Made by a program: the position numbers and the translations under genes. From positions 992,001 to 1,056,000 of the forward strand of contig SRSI01000004.1 of assembly GCA_005656395.1 (NCBI GenBank): a stretch of 64,000 bases of DNA, in the 5' to 3' direction. A model generated the notes under the pieces. It saw nothing but the letters and a program-made list of their open reading frames with translations, was not told the DNA's origin and searched no databases. This document shows, piece by piece, positions 61,064 to 64,000 of this stretch. Source of the DNA: Strongyloides papillosus (Eukaryota > Nematoda > Chromadorea > Rhabditida > Strongyloididae). Position 1 is the stretch's first letter. The number at the start of each line of letters is the position of its first letter.

Positions 61064-64000
61064 ATGGATGATTTGCTCTCAGTTGCACTTGCTGAATCTG
61101 GATTAGATGAATATTTATCGGAACCAAATTCTCCATTCCCAGAAGCGCAAGATGGCAAAAGTTCTCCCAATTTTGCCATCGTAAATAATGGGGCAAAAAG
61201 TAGTACTAATGAAACTGTGTTTGATTCTAATAACTCAAATAATTACGTGTATTTAAAAGAACATGAAAATGCTCCAATAGTAGATTGCGGTTTAAATAGT
61301 AATAATTCTACGCCTGTTATATGTGAATCAGATTTTGAAAATCTTGATATGTTCCTTAAACCAATAGAAGGTGGGACCTTTTTAGAACAAATACGTGCTT
61401 CGAATAGTCCTGTGGAACCAAGTACAAATTTAACTCCCGATGATTCAGGTAGTTCTGATATTACATTTAATGAATTATTTGATGAGGATTCATCTAAAAA
61501 ATCTTTATTAGATGAACCAAGCGATATTTCTGCTAATAATACAAGTGTAATGAATGATTCAAACTCTCTGGTACAACCTGTTAAAACTGAACAACCCAAA
61601 GTAATCATTAAGAAAAATTTTGATAATTCAAACAATTTTCAATTTAAAAGTAATAGTATTTTAAGGAAGAGTTCAATTCCGAGTCCTGAATGTAAGTTTA
61701 TTTATTTAGAGGGGAAATTATATAATTTTATTTGTAGTAACGGATGATTCTTTACCCCCAAAATTGGTACCTTTAAGGAAAAATTACCCATCAAATAACG
61801 TCTACATTGGCTCTGTAAATAGTCAAGACAAGGCATCTCGCCCGATTTCTCGTATAGAATCAATAAGAACTGTTCATGAACGACAGATTTCTCCAATGAC
61901 TGTAACACCTGTTCCATCACGGAATCTAACTTTTCAAAGGATTCAGGTTAATAGAATACCTAGAACAGCAGAACAAATAAGGATAGGTAGTGGACAACAA
62001 AATATTGTTCCTCCAAGAGCTATAAATGCACAGAAATTACAAATTAACAAAAATTCCATTCTTGGTAGGAAGACTTTTAGAGACAATAATGGAAAAATTT
62101 ATATAGTTAAAGAGAATATCTCAATGGGTCAAAGTAACTTCCAACGACCAATACAATTGATTAAAAAAACAAGAATAAATAATCACGATGATGCACCAAA
62201 ATTAATTCCACAAGTTTCAACAATGCCGAAACTTAACATACCAAATCATCATCAAAATGGAACCTCTTCTGCACCTTTATCTCCTGTACAAATGGGTTTA
62301 ACTCGTGGTAATGGAATATACCACCAACCAAAGGTACCCATAAATAGAATTGGAGTAAATCAAAATGGTAATAGGAGTATTCCATTTACAGTTTATACAA
62401 ATCCAAACGGAATTAAAAAATTAATTTATCCCAGTGGAAGGCTTCAACATAGCATGATTGTCAGGCAACCTATATTAAATGATCTTCAAAAGATGAAAGC
62501 CAACATAAAAATGGCCACTACAAAAGAAGAAATGAAAAATGCATTAAAAATGGGTGCAGTAAAAGCTAAAGAAACGGTATTTGAAGAGGAAGATGAAACT
62601 TTAGGTCATGCAGAGACTTATTCAGAGTACAAACCAGCTAAATTGAGGAGTGGTAATCCTCATCCAGACTGTGTTGTTGAAACATCTTCTTTAAGTAGTG
62701 TCTCTCCACCCGAAATAAGATATCAAGTGGAAATTCCTGAAATAAATATTGACGAAGGTAGGATTTCTGCCTTACAATTAGAAGTTGTTATTTATGCTTG
62801 CCAAATGCATATGAATAAATTTCCAAATGGTGAAAGAGCTGGTTATCTTATTGGTGATGGTGCTGGTGTTGGAAAAGGTAGAACAATTGCTAGTATTATT
62901 TATGAAAATTATTTACGTGGTAGGAAGAAGGCGTTGTGGCTTTCAGTATCTAGTGATTTACGTTGGGATACTGAAAGGGATTTGCGTGATATTGGTGCTA
63001 TAGATATTCCTGTCGTTCCGCTTAACAAATTAAAATATGCAAAAATCAATGGTCCAGAAAATAATAATTTTAAAAAGGGTGTCATTTTTGCTACATACTC
63101 TTCATTAATAGGTGAATGTAGGACTGCAAAAAGTAAATATCGCACTAGATTAAAACAATTATTACAATGGTTTGGACCTGATTTCGATGGTCTTATTATC
63201 TTTGATGAATGTCATAAAGCAAAAAATTTATGCCCTACTGCTGGGTCAAAGCCAACTAAAACTGGTAAAGTTGTTATGGAACTTCAGAAACTTTTACCTA
63301 ATGCAAGAATTGTCTATGCTTCTGCTACTGGTGCCACTGAACCCAAAAATATGGCGTACATGACTAGACTTGGTCTATGGGGTAAGGGACAAAGTTTCCC
63401 TGAATTTAATGATTTTATTAATGCCGTTGAAAAAAGAGGTGTTGGTGCAATGGAACTTGTGGCAATGGATATGAAGCAACGTGGTTTATATCTTGCTAGA
63501 CAACTTTCTTTCCGTGGTGTGACATTTCGTGTTGAAGAAGTTGCTTTGTCTAATGATTTTATTTATGCGTATGATGAAAGTGTCAAAGTATGGCTGGATG
63601 TACGTAGGTATTTTCAAAAAGCACTTTCTGTTCTTAATGAAGATGAAAGAGTATCGCAAAAATTGGTATGGGGACAATTTTGGGCAGCACATCAACGGTT
63701 TTTCAAATATCTTTGTATAGCTGCAAAAGTACAAGCCTGTGTTAATATTGCAAAAGAAGCTTTAAAAAATAATAAATGTGTTGTTATTGGTTTGCAAAGT
63801 ACCGGTGAGGCAAGGACACTTGAACAATTAGAAGAAAATGGTGGAGAGTTGACTGAGTTTGTCTCCACAGCAAAAGCTGTATTTCAGGGTTTAATTGAAA
63901 AACATTTTCCTACACAAGACATTTCATTTTCTGGAAAATATGACATATTTTCAGACTTCGACAAAATGTTGGGATCAGGAAGTAAGTCAAAGAAAAATAA
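61064..64000 (+). CDS. let-765: Strawberry notch homologue, helicase-like transcription co-regulator (partial, runs off the window)
   Basis: Exon 1 is 61064-61691; exon 2 starts at 61738 after a 46-bp intron (phase 1) and stays open to the window end, so 963 residues are visible of an expected 1,300 or more. The first 450 residues are low-complexity Asn/Ser-rich sequence, poorly conserved. From about residue 540 the family's helicase-like core begins: Walker [10 protein letters not shown] near residue 585, [21 protein letters not shown], the DECH box at about 698 followed by KAKNLCP, then [10 protein letters not shown] and [13 protein letters not shown]. These proteins act in the nucleus with chromatin and signalling pathways; C. 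elegans LET-765 works in the Ras-linked vulval pathway. Only the N-terminal part of the second helicase lobe ([12 protein letters not shown]) is in the window. Confidence 0.95.

Noticed and set aside
61011..61920. Minus-strand frames of 61-130 codons opposite the strawberry notch exons
   Set aside because: Antisense shadows of the low-complexity N-terminal coding region.

Overview
The window is nuclear DNA of a nematode with a very AT-rich, compact-intron genome. It best fits the Strongyloides/Parastrongyloides lineage; this is inferred from base composition, introns mostly of 32-130 bp, and protein similarity to C. elegans, and no species marker was checked. Recognisable genes are an unc-89 (obscurin) orthologue, the ribonucleotide reductase large subunit, a UDP-glucuronosyltransferase, a small heat-shock protein, a two-domain C-type lectin, a YccV-like protein, a DEP-domain protein, a lustrin/Kunitz-like secreted protein, AVL9, a KMT5A/SET-1 histone H4K20 methyltransferase and the N-terminal two thirds of strawberry notch.

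Layout. 1-17 kb is almost gene-free AT-rich DNA, with a probable terminal exon of an upstream gene at its left edge and several inverted repeats. 17.1-21.3 kb holds a UGT (+) and rnr-1 (-) in tail-to-tail order, 82 bp apart. 21.3-24.1 kb is an intergenic stretch with patches of unusually high GC and a possible decayed retroelement fragment. A small HSP (+) lies at 24.2 kb. 25.7-48.9 kb is one giant minus-strand gene, unc-89: I resolve 15 exons joining in frame into about 6,417 residues. A plus-strand C-type lectin gene sits inside its 1.5-kb intron. 50.2-57.7 kb is a run of five compact minus-strand genes. 57.7-61.1 kb is the divergent promoter region between set-1 and the strawberry notch gene, which runs off the right end.

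The UNC-89 orthologue keeps SH3-DH-PH, the long Ig array and the Ig/FN3 C-terminal block, but no kinase exons follow it in the window. The long KSP-repeat region of the C. elegans protein is reduced to a short linker. Two sets of internal Ig duplications are almost identical at DNA level, and one has a mosaic pattern pointing to gene conversion. rnr-1 and set-1, both tied to S phase or the cell cycle, each carry an exact E2F consensus upstream, which stands out in DNA this AT-rich. I did not find a clearly novel multi-gene system; the most unusual items are the kinase-less giant unc-89 locus with its nested lectin, the repeat mosaic and the long gene desert.
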